NCBI RefSeq assembly: GCF_018688255.1
Contig: NZ_CP061314.1
Coordinates: 558,001-622,000, forward strand
Direction of reading: 5' to 3'
DNA: 64,000 bases
Source: Polynucleobacter corsicus
Lineage (GTDB): Bacteria; Pseudomonadota; Gammaproteobacteria; Burkholderiales; Burkholderiaceae
A program made the position numbers and the translations under genes. The notes beneath the pieces are model-generated. The model made no database searches. It was not told where the DNA came from and saw nothing but the letters and a program-made list of their open reading frames with translations. Each line of letters starts with the position of its first letter. The first letter of the stretch is position 1. Below, in pieces: positions 63,226-64,000 of this stretch.

Positions 63226-64000
63226 ATGACTAAACGCGCACTCCGTAATATCGCCATCATCGCCCACGTTGACCACGGTAAAACTACTTTGGTTGACCAA
63301 CTCTTGCGCCAATCTGGCACATTCCGCTCAAATGAAAAAATGACCGAACGCGTCATGGACTCAAATGACTTGGAAAAAGAGCGTGGCATTACTATTTTGT
63401 CCAAGAACTGTGCGGTGGAATACGACGGCACACACATCAACATTGTTGACACACCAGGACACGCCGACTTCGGTGGTGAAGTAGAGCGTGTGCTCTCCAT
63501 GGTTGACGGTGTTTTGCTTTTGGTTGACGCGGTTGAAGGCCCAATGCCACAAACTCGCTTTGTAACCAAGAAAGCTTTAGCTCTTGGTTTGAAGCCGATT
63601 GTGGTGATTAACAAGGTTGATCGTCCTGGCGCACGTTGTGACTATGTAATTAACGCTACTTTTGAATTGTTTGACAAACTAGGTGCCTCGGAAGAGCAGT
63701 TAGATTTCCCAATCATCTATGCATCAGGCTTGAATGGCTATGCAGGAACTACAGAAGATGTCCGTGAAGGTGATATGCGTCCATTGTTTGACGCTGTTCT
63801 GAAATACGTCCCTGTGCGTGATGATGATCCAGATGGTCCTTTGCAATTCCAGATTTCTTCAATCGACTACAACAGCTATGTCGGCAAGATTGGTGTTGGC
63901 CGTATTAGCCGTGGACGTGTGAAGTCAGGCATGGAAGTAGTCTGCATGAATGGTCCTGATGGCGTGCCATTTAAAGGCCGTATCAACCAAGTATTGAAAT
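63226..64000 (+). CDS. typA: GTPase TypA/BipA, 3' end beyond the window
   Basis: The first 258 codons of a ribosome-associated GTPase. G1 is AHVDHGKTT (15-23), the switch II region has VDTPGHADFGGEV, and NKVD is intact. GVGRISRGRVKSGMEV belongs to the start of domain 2. Full-length TypA has about 600 residues, so more than half lies outside. TypA is needed for ribosome assembly at low temperature and stress. Start ATG 63226 has no clear ribosome site, and the gap before it is AT-rich with repeated TTATTAAC. Confidence 0.95.
   Translation, partial: MTKRALRNIAIIAHVDHGKTTLVDQLLRQSGTFRSNEKMTERVMDSNDLEKERGITILSKNCAVEYDGTHINIVDTPGHADFGGEVERVLSMVDGVLLLVDAVEGPMPQTRFVTKKALALGLKPIVVINKVDRPGARCDYVINATFELFDKLGASEEQLDFPIIYASGLNGYAGTTEDVREGDMRPLFDAVLKYVPVRDDDPDGPLQFQISSIDYNSYVGKIGVGRISRGRVKSGMEVVCMNGPDGVPFKGRINQVLK

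Overview
The window looks like chromosomal DNA of a free-living betaproteobacterium, most likely Polynucleobacter or a close relative in the Burkholderiaceae. The signs are the order scpB-rluB-rimP-nusA-infB-rbfA-truB-typA, a DUF3422 protein, a membrane-anchored TAXI receptor, three Bug (TctC) receptors without permeases, and a moderate GC content with small intergenic gaps. This assignment rests on gene content and style, not on a search. No gene-free stretch exceeds about 230 bases. I see no insertion sequence, prophage, CRISPR array, tRNA or rRNA.

Layout. 1-226: a hairpin-rich stretch ending in an intrinsic terminator, possibly a small RNA. 227-5000: recQ, a YggT membrane protein, a family 2 glycosyltransferase, folB-folE and a thioredoxin-type glutathione peroxidase. 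5046-8865: a ferric iron ABC transporter split into divergent fbpC and fbpB-fbpA, with a Fur-like site before fbpA. 8932-22050: housekeeping and small stress genes, namely a lipoprotein, a protein with a histone-H1-like tail, AsmA, a small membrane protein, a HigBA toxin-antitoxin pair, SlyX, a DUF1653 protein, a luciferase-like monooxygenase, a coupled PIN-YaeQ pair, a large flavoprotein, a P-loop protein, Uup, an esterase and CbpA-CbpM.

22183-30724 is a catabolic island for an unidentified hydroxy- or sugar acid. It holds an altronate-dehydratase-like UxaA protein, two Bug receptors, an enolase-superfamily enzyme, a 3-hydroxyacyl-CoA-dehydrogenase-like enzyme, an SMP-30 lactonase, a GntR regulator and an Ldh/YiaK-type oxidoreductase. 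Two copies of TTATACGG in inverted orientation in its divergent promoter region are candidate operators. 30774-36012 holds pirin, the TAXI receptor, DUF3422, and a flavocytochrome c sulfide dehydrogenase pair. 36197-39791 is a tightly overlapping trio: an ArnT-like glycosyltransferase, a sialidase-fold protein and an unknown membrane protein. 39882-44101 is a second catabolic cluster (Bug receptor, CitE-like lyase, MmgE/PrpD protein, MaoC-type hydratase) whose make-up suggests C5 branched dicarboxylates. 44112-51912 holds chrA-fabI and the yejABEF peptide importer.

From 52051 on come an NlpC/P60 protein whose catalytic cysteine is replaced by glycine, a BrnTA locus in which brnT carries a one-base frameshift and starts inside a 46-bp palindrome, a patatin-like lipoprotein, scpB-rluB, and the translation operon rimP-nusA-infB-rbfA-truB followed by typA, which runs off the window edge. 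No wholly new system is evident. The most unusual points are the NlpC/P60 pseudoenzyme, the brnT frameshift and palindrome, the histone-tail fusion, the glycosyltransferase-sialidase trio and the two uncharacterised catabolic clusters.
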